Part shown: piece by piece, positions 46,561 to 56,807 of the stretch
Position numbering within the stretch: position 1 is the first letter of the stretch
Layout of the letters: each line of letters begins with the position of its first letter
Source of the DNA: Scalesia atractyloides
Lineage: Eukaryota > Streptophyta > Magnoliopsida > Asterales > Asteraceae
Length of the DNA stretch: 64,000 nucleotides
Assembly: GCA_947069175.1 (NCBI GenBank)
Contig: CAMTDV010000017.1
Location: 38,883,126 to 38,947,125 of the forward strand
Direction: 5' to 3'
Notes under the pieces: generated by a model
Told to the model about the DNA's origin: nothing
Databases searched by the model: none
What the model saw: the letters and a program-made list of their open reading frames with translations, nothing else
Position numbers and translations under genes: made by a program

Positions 46561-46884
46561 AGTTTGTGCATTGTAGGCTGCTAGTGAATGTATGCTAATG
46601 GAGGGGAGAAGATGATGCACTTGTTAACAAGTGAAAAAACCTCTTAAAGATGCACTGATTACAAATATATGTATATGAAGGTTTGGCTTTGAGTGTAGTA
46701 CCATACTTTTAGCAAAGTTTTAGTTCTATTTTCTGATCAATACACTGAAGTCATACCTTCATACATATACTCTCATGGAAACCTTCACTTGTTCTTGTCT
46801 TCTTCATCCATTGGGCTTAGTTAGGAAGAAGAAGAATCTCACACAAAAGGTTTTATCTCCTGCGTAATAAAAGTCTATCTTCCT

Positions 46885-46978
46885 GTGTATGTGTGTATAT
46901 GTATGTGTACTATATGTATGTATCTTTGTACGTATATGTGTACATGTACTATGTGCATGTATATGTGCATATATGTGG

Positions 46979-47010
<32 letters not shown>

Positions 47011-47054
47011 TGTATGTATGTATGTATGTATGCGCCTTTGTGTATGTGTATGTG

Positions 47055-47085
<31 letters not shown>

Positions 47086-47230
47086 ATGCGTATATGTATG
47101 TGTGTATGTGTATTATGCGTATTTGTGCTATATGTATGCATGTATGTATATGTGTGTATATGTACTATATGTATGTATGTATGTATATGTGTGTATGTGT
47201 TTGTAGGTGTGTATGTATATGTATGAGAAA
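46885..47230. repeat. TATG/TGTA microsatellite cluster 1
   Basis: It contains 13 perfect TATG units at 46981-47032 and a TA run near 47057-47075 within degenerate TGTA-rich DNA. Open frames on both strands here are by-products of the repeat. Confidence 0.95.
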
Positions 47231-47636
47231 ACACTCTAAATCAGAATTAATAGACGTTAAGGAACCGACACATATTTTTATTACCAAAAGAGTTTACATC
47301 AACGTTGAAGATCGGGAGATCATCTATGATCTCCTCTCAAACTTACACATGCATTCGCTACACTCTCAAGTCAATCTGTGTCCCCATGAACCTAATGAAT
47401 GAACTAGTTATTTGTAGGCCACACTCTTATTCGCTAATTGTGTCCAATGAATGAGTTCATTCGTTGATAATATGTCGACGATTGACTATTCGCTAACCCA
47501 TATAACGAATGGCCTTCCAATCGCTAAATATTCTTAAGTGCTTGGACTCTCGTTCATTCGTTTAACATGTGTATTCAGCACATGACTAACACCAACCTAT
47601 TAAAACAGCGACAAACACACCAACATGCACTAACAA
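47231..47636. other. Unique DNA between microsatellites
   Basis: No gene recognised. A stretch at 47233-47402 is open but unassignable, and it is open only as an extension of the repeat-derived frame. Confidence 0.3.
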
Positions 47637-47770
47637 ATGTATATGTGTGCATGTGCATGTGCATGTATATGTATGTATGTGTATTTGTATGTGTGTATTT
47701 ATGTGGATTTGTATGTGTGTATTCATGTGTATTTGTATGTGTGTATTCATGTGTTTTTGTACAATATATA
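47637..47770. repeat. TGTA microsatellite cluster 2
   Basis: Degenerate GTATGTGTATT units, interrupted at the right by foldback element D. Confidence 0.9.
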
Positions 47771-48154
47771 TGTGCGGATGGGTTAAAATGGAAACAACGT
47801 TGAGTTGTGAGAACCGTGAGAACTAGGCCATCCAAAAGGTTTTTCCAATTTTTTTCTCCAAAGTCATAAAAAAATCACTTGTTTCAGCAATTTTTTTATT
47901 TTAAAAAATGGCGCATATACACATTTACATGAGGCGTAAAAAAATATTTATCTTGGTATAAAAATTTACTCCAATGCGTAAAAAACTTGCATCAGTCAAA
48001 ACTACGACTCGACAATTTTTTTTTTTACTTTTTTTTACAAATGTGTTTATAATATTTTTATCTAAGTTTGCAAAATTTTTTTGGCCCAACTCGTGCGAGA
48101 AGGAGTTCTCACGGTTCACACAACTCATGATGGTTCTCATTTGAACCGAGCTCA
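47771..48154. mobile_element. Foldback element D inserted in a microsatellite
   Basis: Left arm 47772-47823 (GGGTTAAAATGG through GTTGTGAGAACCGTGAGAAC) is the inverted complement of 48105-48154 with a few mismatches. ATATATAT flanks both sides, and TGTA-rich microsatellite continues on both sides. It has no coding capacity. Confidence 0.75.
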
Positions 48155-48362
48155 TATATATGTGTATTTGTATGTATGTATGTATGTACAATATATATGT
48201 GTATTTGTACTATATGTATGTATGTGTATGTGTATGTGTATGTGTTATATGTTTGTATGCGTCTATGTAAATATGTGTACTATATGTATGTGTATTTATA
48301 TGTATATATGTTTGTATGTTATGTGTGTATGTGTATATATGTATTTATGTGAATGTGTATAT
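48155..48362. repeat. TGTA microsatellite cluster 3
   Basis: Continuation of cluster 2 on the other side of element D, with TATG and TATGTG units. Confidence 0.9.
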
Positions 48363-48878
48363 GATGTGCTAAAAGTAGCTGAACTAAATTAACCTAAATT
48401 AGACACTAAGTAGGACTCTAGACTCTCTAAAAAATAAAACTACTAACAGACAAGTGAACACTAAAAAATAAAACTACTAACAGGCAAGTGAACCTATCGA
48501 CTTAGTATAGCTAAAGTAAGTCCGGATATCGAACGAACATACTCTTATTAAAAACGTGAACTAAACTCGTTACTTATCTACTTTACTGATTTTATTTTTT
48601 TATTGTTTAAGGGGGATTTATAACAATTCTAATGCAATTAATTAAATAATTAACTAAAGTGAACTAAGACACGAACTATGACTGTAGACGAGATCTAGAT
48701 GATGGTAAAAGCACTACCTACGTTAGAATCCTACACATAACTAACAAGTTTTCTATCGATAAAGGAACTATTGTAGAACCAGGATCTGAATGTGCTAAAC
48801 TCAAAGGATGATCGAAGGACCCTCGACCCTTCTCAAGGATTCACCTGAAAGATTCCCAAAAGCTGCTAAGACTATCAG
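48363..48878. other. Unassigned DNA before the Athila LTR
   Basis: No frame of interest. A direct repeat of AAAAAATAAAACTACTAACA occurs at 48428 and 48462. It may be a remnant of an older LTR, which I cannot confirm. Confidence 0.3.
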
Positions 48879-50056
48879 TGATATGTGCCAAATGCAACAT
48901 ATAAATTGTATCAAATACAGTATAAAATCAACCATTTTTTAGTACGAATGGTGGAAAAAGTGTGTTTCTTTGTATACTTTTGATTATTAGGATAAAAAGA
49001 GCTTAAATGTATAAAAGGAACAAATTAAACAACATTATACACACTATACCAACCATCCTAGCTTCACCCAAGAGCAAAAACAACAAATCAGAAGTTTGGC
49101 ACGGGGTCGTGCCTTATCAGCATGGGGTCGTGCCCCTTCAAGATTCCAAATCAGAAGAAGACAAACATAAGCAGACAAGAGACACGTGGCCGTGTCCCAT
49201 TGGACACAGCCCGTGGTCAACTTCCATATTTGCATATCTAGGATAGTACAGCAAGTACAAGGGCCACGGGGCCGTGCCGTTGACATACAGGGCCATGTAG
49301 CAGACTGATCTGACATACGAATTAAATGAAGACAGAGAAGAAGGAAGACACGGGGCTGTGCCCTACAGGCACAGGGCCGTGTTAAGGGTCTGTTCACAGC
49401 TATAAATATGGGTGCTTGGTTTCATTCCAACTCATCCCTTGGCAAACCATTTCTCTCACACCTGCCAGCACTCCACCATCAGGACTATATCCCTGCTGAC
49501 TCAGACCAACATGACAGAGGGCAGCGTTCCCTCCAAAAGAGGAACATGCCACATTTTGTATTAGTAACTGTCTTAATTATCTTTCAGTGTTCCAACCTTG
49601 CGGGATTGTATCCCTACTGACTCAGACCAATATGGCCGAGGGTAGCGTTCCCTCCAAAAGAGGGAAATGTCACTTTAATCAAGATAATCTCTTAAAAAAC
49701 CCAAAGTGCGGAAATCATCAAAGGATACGTAAAAGATGAGTCGGAATCAAGTGATTCTATCTTGTTTGTTTATTTTCTTTACTTTCATTTTCGTATTTTA
49801 ATTTATTTGTCAAAACCGTCTCTCAAAGTTTGAGTCGATTAGACGTTGACGATAATTCGGTATTAAAAGCTCTTGTGTCCTTGGACGACCTCGGTATCTT
49901 ACCATCACTATATTACACTAACGATGGGTGCACTTGCCCTAACGTGTTGTAGAGAGTTATAGTGTTATATTGTGTTTTATAAATATAAAGCTTGAAAAAA
50001 CGAGTGAAAAGTACTGATAATATATCCAAAAATTATACTCACACTCCACCACGTCA
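48879..50056 (+). repeat. 5' LTR of the Athila-like element
   Basis: It begins TGATATGTGCCAAATGC and ends CCACCACGTCA, directly before the primer-binding site, 1178 bases. Pairs of CACGGGGCCGTG-type palindromes occur at 49100-49135, 49185-49215, 49262-49300 and 49350-49383. A TATA-like CTATAAATATG lies near 49400. Confidence 0.82.
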
Positions 50057-50062
50057 AGTTTT

Positions 50063-50080
50063 TGGCGCCTTTGCCGAGGG
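50063..50080 (+). other. Primer-binding site of the Athila-like element (tRNA-Asp type)
   Basis: TGGCGCCTTTGCCGAGGG differs at few positions from TGGCGCCGTTGCCGGGG, the tRNA-Asp-complementary site known in Athila elements. It starts six bases after the LTR. Confidence 0.85.
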
Positions 50081-50400
50081 CACAAGGATTTTAAGAAAGC
50101 TTAAAATCAGCTGCCTAATCATTTTCTTTAATTTTTCTGTTCAAATTTCTATTCGTTTTAACAAAAAAAATTTAGTTACAATAGCTTTAACACGTGGCCG
50201 TGTCATATCTACAGTAACGAAAACCAAAACAAAACTTTTCTAAAGAAGGATCACACGGGGCCGTGTTTATTGGACATTGGTCGTGTAAAAAACTCCCAGT
50301 GCCGAATAAATCATAGTCCTAGACATGGGGCCGTGTTTCCATAACACGGGGCCATGCCAACCTTCTGTTTTCACACAAAAAATTCTGTCTTCAAGAGCCA
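50081..50400 (+). other. Athila leader with further CACGGGGCCGTG palindromes
   Basis: Non-coding. It holds palindromes near 50190, 50257, 50278, 50325 and 50346, of the same type as in the LTR. Confidence 0.6.
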
Positions 50401-51032
50401 TAATCCCCTAGGTACCATCCAAACAATGGATTAGTACATATGAGATTACGACTGCTACTATGATGATGATTATGAGGAACCATATTGTACCATATGTGGT
50501 GAATCCCATTCGGTACAAAATTGTTACCTCTTTCAACCATCAACCTCATATACCACATATGAGGAACCAAGGTTTGAGCTTCCAAGTCAAGCTTTGATTG
50601 GGATACTCCAGCGTTTGAAACATACGAGACACCACCCACATTCGTACCTGAAGCAGAAAGCTTCATACAAAGGCTCAAGAACTTAGAATTCTTGATCAAG
50701 CAATCTCATGCAAAAGAAGAGACCATGTGTACCAAGGAGGTGATATAGAAGAGGTAAAACCTAAAGAGCCAACAAAGGAGAAACCACTTGAAGAAAGCCC
50801 AACACATGAACATGAAAAATCCAAACCAAGAAATTCGGAAGGTAAGTTCTCAAAGGTAAATTTCGAAGAGGGACACAAAGACCTCCAAGAAATACACATC
50901 CTACAACCTTCTTTCGAAAATTATAGTTTGGTTCCATCTCATGCTAAGTTTCTAAAAGAGGTAACCACTAATCTTAACATCAAGGAAATGTCGAGCATTA
51001 ACTTTACTAAAGATCAAACTTCGCTAATATAA
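50401..51032 (+). pseudogene. Athila gag C-terminal remnant
   Basis: Most of gag is deleted. What remains includes a zinc-knuckle-like CTICGESHSVQNC near 50484-50522 and, after a frame change, a Lys/Glu/Pro-rich linker (50727-51032) with PSFENYSLVPSHAKFLKEVT, the region before the protease in Athila polyproteins. Confidence 0.7.
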
Positions 51033-51515
51033 GATGAACAAATTGAACTAAACATAAAACCGATAACATGTTTTATACATAACATCTATATTAGTAACAT
51101 CTCAATCGACAAAGATCTTTGCGTTAACATAATGCCAAGCTACATTTTTGGAAGATTAGGTATTGATGATTTTCTTCCAATTAAAATTCCTATCATTTTG
51201 GCTAATAGAAAAATTAAACATGCTTTATGAGTGTTGAAGACGTTCTCATTCAAACAAATCAAACGATTGTTCTAACCGACTTCGTCATCTTAGATGATGC
51301 TCCACTCGTGTTGGGACAACCTTTTCTCAAAACCCATCAAGCTTTGCTCAAACAAAAGCACCAAGATCTTCCCACTAAACTTGGGGCCACTGGATATGGG
51401 GGAACAAAATGACCAACTCATTGAAGAGGAAATTGCAACAAATCAAACCGTTTCGTCCATCGACCGCAATGACGAACCAAAAACTAAGCCATCTATTGAA
51501 GAACCACCTTTTTAG
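51033..51515 (+). pseudogene. Athila protease, active-site motif missing
   Basis: The frame reads DLCVNIMPSYIFGRLGI, where Athila-type proteases normally have an Asp-Leu-Gly-Ala-Ser motif between the Cys and VN. Its absence fits a 15-base in-frame deletion. The second half (LTDFVILDDAPLVLGQPFLK, 51284-51343) is in a different frame because of a shift near 51225. The remnant cannot be catalytic. Confidence 0.75.
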
Positions 51516-53009
51516 TACTTAAAGGACTTCCAAATGGCTTAGAATATGCATTCCTCGACAACCAAGGTAAACTTCCTGTAATCATTTCATCGTATCTCAC
51601 CTCTAAAGAAAAATTAAATACTTAGTTTACTTAAAAAACATAAAAAGACAATTGCATGGAAGTTAATGGACATAAAAGGAATAAATCCTTCCATGTGTAC
51701 ACATAAAAGTTTAATGGAAGATGATTACGAAGCGGTAATTCAACCACAAAGAAGAGTTAACCTTAACGTCCAAGTGGTTGTAAAAAAAGAAGTAATAAAA
51801 CTTTTAGATGCCGGACTCATCTACCCAATTTCCGATAATCCATGGGTTAGCCCTCTCCAAGTTGTACTAAAGAAAGGAGGTATCACAGTCGTAACCAACG
51901 AAAAGGACGAACTTACACCAACACGAACCATCACCGAATGGAGAGTTTACATCGACTATAGAAGACTCAATGAAACTACAAGAAAAGATCACTTTCCTTT
52001 ACCTTTCACTGATCAAATGTTAGTGCTATTGTCCGGTTATAAATTTTATTGTTTTCTAGATGGTTTTTAGGATATTTTCAAATCCCCATTTCCCCCGAGA
52101 ACCAAGAGAAAACTAGCTTCACTTGTCCCTAGGGAATTGTCGCATATCGAATCATGCCATTTGGTCTATGCAATGCACCTGCACCATTCCAATGTTGCAT
52201 GGTAGCCATTTTTCATGACATGATAGAAAAAACCATGGAAGTCTTTGTGGAGAATTTTTCTATCTTTGGCGATTCATTTGACCAATGCCTCGATAACCTT
52301 GAACGAATGCTATCAAGATGTGAAGAGACTGGCCTTGCCCCTAATTGGGAAAAATGCCATTTCATGGTCACTGAGGGGATAGTACTCGGTCACAAAATTT
52401 TTGATGCAGGAATGGAAGTCGATCGTGCAAAAATTGACACTATTTCTCGACTTCTTCCTCCTTCATCTGTTCGAGCACTTCGAAGTTTCCTAGGACATGT
52501 CGGATTCTATAGGCGGTTTATCAAAGATTTAAACAAAATCTCTCGACCTCTAACTAAGCTACTTGAAAAAGATGTCGCATTCATCTTTGACAAGGATTGC
52601 ATGACAACATTTCTTACCCTTAAAGATATGCTAGTCAAAGCACCAATCATTATTGCACCATATTGGAAATTACCATATGAAATCATGTGTGATGCAAATG
52701 ATTATACAATTGGAGTAGTCTTGGGACAACGAAAAAAAAACATTTTCATCCCATATATTACGCTAGCAAAACTCTCAACGATGCTCAAGAAAATTACACA
52801 GCCACTGAAAAAGAGTTACTAGCTGTAGTATTTGCATTTGATAAATTATGTTCCTATCTCGTGCTCTCAAAAACCATAGTCTATATAGATCACGCTGCCA
52901 TTCGATACCTTTTCAAAATACAAGACGCAAAGCCACGTCTCATACGATGGATCCTTCTCCTTCAAGAATTCGACATAGAAATCAAAGATAACGAGGTTTA
53001 GAAAACACT
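51516..53009 (+). pseudogene. Athila reverse transcriptase and RNase H
   Basis: The RT begins near 51666 (NPSMCTHKSLMEDDYEAVIQ), followed by LLDAGLIYPISDNPWVSPLQ and WRVYIDYRRLNETTRKDHFP. After a frameshift at 52066 and a stop at 52130 it resumes at MPFGLCNAPAPFQCCM. The catalytic motif expected as F-x-D-D reads FVENFSIFG, so both Asp residues are replaced. RNase H follows (APYWKLPYEIMCDANDYTIG) but shifts frame in the A-run at 52731-52740. It is cut at 53010 by T5 and continues after 61607. Confidence 0.88.
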
Positions 53010-53014
53010 GCTGC
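53010..53014. repeat. Target-site duplication of T5, left copy
   Basis: GCTGC at 53010-53014 is repeated exactly at 61607-61611, on both sides of T5. Confidence 0.95.
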
Positions 53015-54088
53015 TGTCACACCCCGACCCGCAGCGGAAAAGGTGATCGGGGCATGATTGGGTTTTCATCAAAGCTCATGACATTTATTATAATGTTTCA
53101 TATTTATTATTACAATTTAAAGGAGATCATACAATCATATCATACAAGTTCAACATGTTCTATACATCTTTCTAGGCTTCATTATTTTTCTTCTAAGGCA
53201 CTTTCCTATGTGTTCCTTGCTTCATCCTGTCCACCTGTATCATGTGTAAAAATGGTTTTTGGATCAACAAAAGGTTGGAGAGTGAATCCTATTAAAACAT
53301 TTAAACGTGTTTATTGAATTGATTATAAAATAAAGTGCATAACCACATATGAGTAAATGTAAATGTAAATTTATTCACAAAACACTTAATATTAAATATT
53401 GCACACACATACAACAATAGATTGTTTTAAGGCACGCGTTGTTCAACTCGTCTCCCACGAGGAACTAATGGGCTTAATGAATGAGTTTTGAGGCACGCGT
53501 TGATCTACGAACTGATGGGCCTAATGAATGAGTTTTAAGGCACGCGTTGTTCAACTCGTCTCCCACGAGGAACTGATGGGCCTAACAAATAATTTGCATA
53601 CAACTTGACAATATGTAATACATCACAACAAACAATATTTACATTCTAAGTTTAGATCATAATATGGTATAGCACGAGTTTGAATAAGCGAATTAGTTTA
53701 AGTGACACATGATACACCCCAAAACATGAAAAAAAGGGGAATTTGTAAGAATTCACTCACATTGGGTGCGTTCATTTGATGATGTTGAATGCGCACGAGT
53801 TTGGAGTGTTGATCGACGAGGAATAACTAACCTAAATAATACGGAAAGGTACGGTAAATACGTGGATTTTATTAACAATTTTAATAGGGTTTTTAGATTT
53901 ATTTTTGTGAGTTTAAGGTTATTTTCTAACTTTAAAAACATTATTTTTAAGTATTTTTAATTGATTTTAAAAATTAAATAAATAAATAAAAATATAAAAA
54001 AATGTTGACTTTTTGGGTTGACCATTGACCGTTGACTGTTTGACTGTGACTGTTGACTGTTTGACCGGTTCGATCGTGTGTATATATG

Positions 54089-54165
54089 CGCCGGGTAATG
54101 TTCGAACCCGAGACCTCCCGTACGCGTGCACGCAGCTCTACCAACTGAGCTACGTGTCTAACCCG
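54089..54165 (-). other. tRNA-like module a in the T5 left LTR
   Basis: The minus strand has GTAGCTCAGTTGGTAGAGC as a perfect-looking D arm with A box, and TCTCGGGTTCGAACATTACC as T arm with B box. Terminal CGGGTTA and TTACCCG pair at six of seven positions, but six extra bases precede the D arm. The copy in the right LTR is at 60069-60145. Confidence 0.65.
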
Positions 54166-54254
54166 AAATATTTCTGTTTTTAATTATATTTATACACTAT
54201 TTAATTTAATCAGGAATCATTTATTTTTAAAAAGGATTTAATTACATCGGACCG

Positions 54255-54335
54255 GTGCACAAAACAAGTCTCGAACCCGGGACCTGTGGTTTAGTGTTGC
54301 ACACAGTCCACCGCTGGACTGTGTGTCTAACCTGG
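54255..54335 (-). other. tRNA-like module b in the T5 left LTR
   Basis: The minus strand has CAGTCCAGCGGTGGACTG as D-arm-like hairpin and GGTCCCGGGTTCGAGAC as T arm. It lies in sense with the element. The right-LTR copy (60235-60315) has lost bases in the B box. Confidence 0.55.
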
Positions 54336-54426
54336 TTAATATACTGATTTTTATTAAATTTAACATCTTCCAGCGAGTTGATCCGGTCCGGTTTTTTAAA
54401 AAGAACATTTTTATTTCTGTGAGTGA

Positions 54427-54515
54427 GGTTGTGTCAAGGATCGAACTCGAGACGTGTGTTAATCGTTTGCACACAGTCCACCGCTGGACCGTGTGTCTAA
54501 CCCGGTTAATATAAT
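54427..54515 (-). other. tRNA-like module c in the T5 left LTR
   Basis: It shares the CCAGCGGTGGAC hairpin with module b, with T arm CTCGAGTTCGATCCTTG. Modules b and c look like duplicates that diverged. Right-LTR copy near 60407-60495. Confidence 0.55.
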
Positions 54516-55359
54516 GATTTTTATTAAACTTATACGTAAGTTCGACTTCATCTTCTTCGTTCAAAGATACAGACGACGATTAATCAACTGTTCTTGTTTA
54601 ATTCGATTAACGAAATTTATAAGCGATTGAAATGTGATGGACAGAGAGGGTTTGGGGAAAGAATGTACCGAAACAGATGTCTTTCTTAGAACTCCGGCAA
54701 GGATCGTCGGCTCCGTTTTGTGAACTCCGTCTGCTCGAATCAATCAACAGTTTTGATCGATTAGATGTGAAATTGAGTTACTAAACAATGATTAACAGAA
54801 GGTTTGAATGATTATACCGATTCACAGTGTGATTTGGAAATTCCAGAAGTTTTCCGGCGAAAGCAAAATATTCCGGCTACGTCGTCTGGGATTGATGCTG
54901 GTTGATGAATTGAAGTTTGTAATAGTCTAACAATGGATTGAAACCGAAAGAGTCGAGGTATTTACCGTTTTGATGAAAGTCTCGGTTTTCAGGCGAAAGT
55001 CCGATGATTGCAGAAAATCTCCGGCAAGTGAAATTGATTCGAGAAATGGTGCGATTTTGAGCGAAATGATTTCCAGAGACTTGGGTGTGTATTTGTAGGG
55101 AAGAATCGCGATGAATTGAGTCTGATTTCAGTCTTGATTCGTTGGTCAGATTTTTTCTGGCGGTTATGACTGATGTCGCGGGATTAGACATCGGTTATAA
55201 CCGACGTTGATGTTAAAGCATCCGTTAAGTCAAAAGAAACCGACGATGATTGGCGAAATCGTCGGAATTTCCGGCAATTGCGAAATGGGCGCGCTGTTGA
55301 CTGATTTGATTTCGAGTTTCATTATATGTATTAATTGTTTCGATATATCAACAAATAAC

Positions 55360-55443
55360 ACAAGTGGCGGAGTGGTGGGATATGCGTAAGTTAAGTCTTT
55401 GAGGCTCACCCGGCTGACCCGGGTTCGAAACCCGGCATCAGCA
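55360..55443 (+). other. tRNA-like module d in the T5 left LTR (opposite orientation)
   Basis: The plus strand reads AGTGGCGGAGTGGTGGGATA, then a long middle, then GACCCGGGTTCGAAACCCGG as T arm. The length and AGTGGCGGAGTGG start recall class II (Ser/Leu-type) tRNAs. Right-LTR copy at 61340-61423. Confidence 0.6.
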
Positions 55444-55626
55444 AATTATTTTTATTTCATTATTTATTATAAATTTTCAATTATAGATTTTAAATTCTAA
55501 TATATTTATTAAATATGTATTGTATAAAATTAATTTGAGCATTAAATACGCAACGGAATTTTTAACTGGATGTTCGGTTAATAAACATAGCGGGTTTGGT
55601 TAACCCGGTTTTTTACGGATGTTACA

Positions 55627-55665
55627 GTATCCCCTACTTTTAGAAATTTCGTCCTGAAATTTAAG
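55627..55665 (-). other. Polypurine tract region of T5
   Basis: On the minus strand AAATTTCAGGACGAAATTTC is followed by TAAAAGTAGGGGATAC and the LTR, the same arrangement as in T1, T2 and T3. Confidence 0.75.
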
Positions 55666-55951
55666 TAGTGGCATGTTTGACTCAAAAGGATGGTGTTTTA
55701 ATTTGACAATTACATACTTAGAAGGGAGTAAGAGTTTAAATTTTGTTTGAGGCGGTAACGTTCCTTGTAAGGGTTGAATACCCTGCTACAGGAATCGCTT
55801 TTTGTTGCCTACGATAAAGAATATTGATAAACAGAGTTGATTGACTAAGTATGATTTTATGCACAAGAGTTTTGATACGTTTGGAAAGATAAGGTTATAT
55901 CCTAAAACAAAACTTCTACTACTAAAACCTACATGGAACTTCTCATAACCG

Positions 55952-56052
55952 CCTGACAATGCCTCTGATCCTTTGACAAGAATACTTATATATAGGAAGT
56001 ACCAGCGGCGTATCCACTATATTCTTGTCAAATTTTCATTGGCTTTATCAGC
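55952..56052 (-). repeat. Hairpin copy 8 (T5)
   Basis: Inner arms TTTGACAAGAATA (55972-55984) and TATTCTTGTCAAA (56020-56032) are perfect complements. Compared with copy 1, two base pairs have changed on both sides. Outer arms CCTGACAATGCC and GGCTTTATCAGC pair at nine of twelve positions. The apical part on the minus strand reads GGATACGCCGCTGGTACTT then CTATATATAAG. Confidence 0.8.
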
Positions 56053-56334
56053 AAGTTATGATTAGTTCTATGTGACTCTAAAACATAAACAAACACAACA
56101 ACCAAAGCCTGAGTCCTAATTCTGATAGTATTCATGTTTGAATGATGACAATACCTCTCTCGTTTGTTATGATGGAGAGGTTAGTCTATGTAGAAGTGAG
56201 ACACAGCCCAACTTCTTTAAATGATGAGATTGAAATACGTTGAGATGTATGATGATATGAATGCTAAATCAGTGAGTATAAAACAAACTTCAACCAAGAC
56301 ACTACTAAATCCTACATGGAACTTCTCATAACCG

Positions 56335-56435
56335 CCTGACAATGCCTCTGATCCTTTGACAAGAATACTTATATATAGGAAGTAACAGCGGCGTATCCAC
56401 CATATTCTTGTCCAATTTTCATTGGCTTTATCCGC
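56335..56435 (-). repeat. Hairpin copy 9 (T5)
   Basis: The second tandem unit repeats the structure with arms 56355-56367 and 56403-56415, one mismatch, and one apical change (CTGGTAC to CTGTTAC on the minus strand). Confidence 0.75.
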
Positions 56436-56807
56436 AAGTTATGATTAGTTCTATGTGACTCTAAAACATAAACAAACACAACAACCAAAGCTTGAGCCTT
56501 AATTCTGATAGTATACATGTTTGAATGATGACAGTACCTCTCTCGTTTGTTATGTTGGAGAGGTTAGTCTATGTAGAAGTGAGACACTACCCAACTTCTT
56601 TAAATGATGAGACTGAGATACGTCGTGAGGTATGATGATATGAATGTTAAATCAATGAGTATAAAACGAAACTGAAATAGTAATTCGCATTAGATTCTTG
56701 GATACAATTTCCAATTTATAATTGAGATACGTGAAGATTGAAATAAACATAAAGAAAACATAAAACTAAGCGGTTGGAGTTGAATTCTTGATTTTTGGTG
56801 AAGAAAA

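Larger units (their letters stand above)
53015..55626 (-). repeat. 3' LTR of T5 (left copy)
   Basis: The plus strand runs from TGTCACACCCCGACCCG to TTTACGGATGTTACA. It contains an array of GGCACGCGTTGTTCAACTC units at 53430-53580 and four tRNA-like modules. Apparent frames are shared with the right LTR and are non-coding. Confidence 0.95.
55666..56807 (-). other. T5 3' untranslated region with two 383-base tandem units
   Basis: Non-coding. Two units share CCTACATGGAACTTCTCATA at 55928 and 56311 and stay similar over about 370 bases. Each carries one copy of the hairpin. Confidence 0.8.

Noticed and set aside
46875..47402. Long overlapping open frames on both strands rich in Tyr, Met, Cys, Val or His, Thr, Ile
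   Set aside because: They are translations of TGTA/TATG microsatellite; all frames stay open because the repeat lacks stop codons.
47567..47835. Open frames in the second microsatellite cluster
   Set aside because: Same simple-repeat artefact.
54089..54165. A functional tRNA gene
   Set aside because: The internal promoter boxes are good, but extra bases before the D arm and imperfect anticodon and acceptor stems argue for tRNA-like only.
54238..55191. Minus-strand open frames of 100-108 codons in the T5 LTR, repeated at 60224-61171
   Set aside because: They occur in both LTRs, overlap tRNA-like modules and lack protein features; conservation follows from the LTR pair being young.
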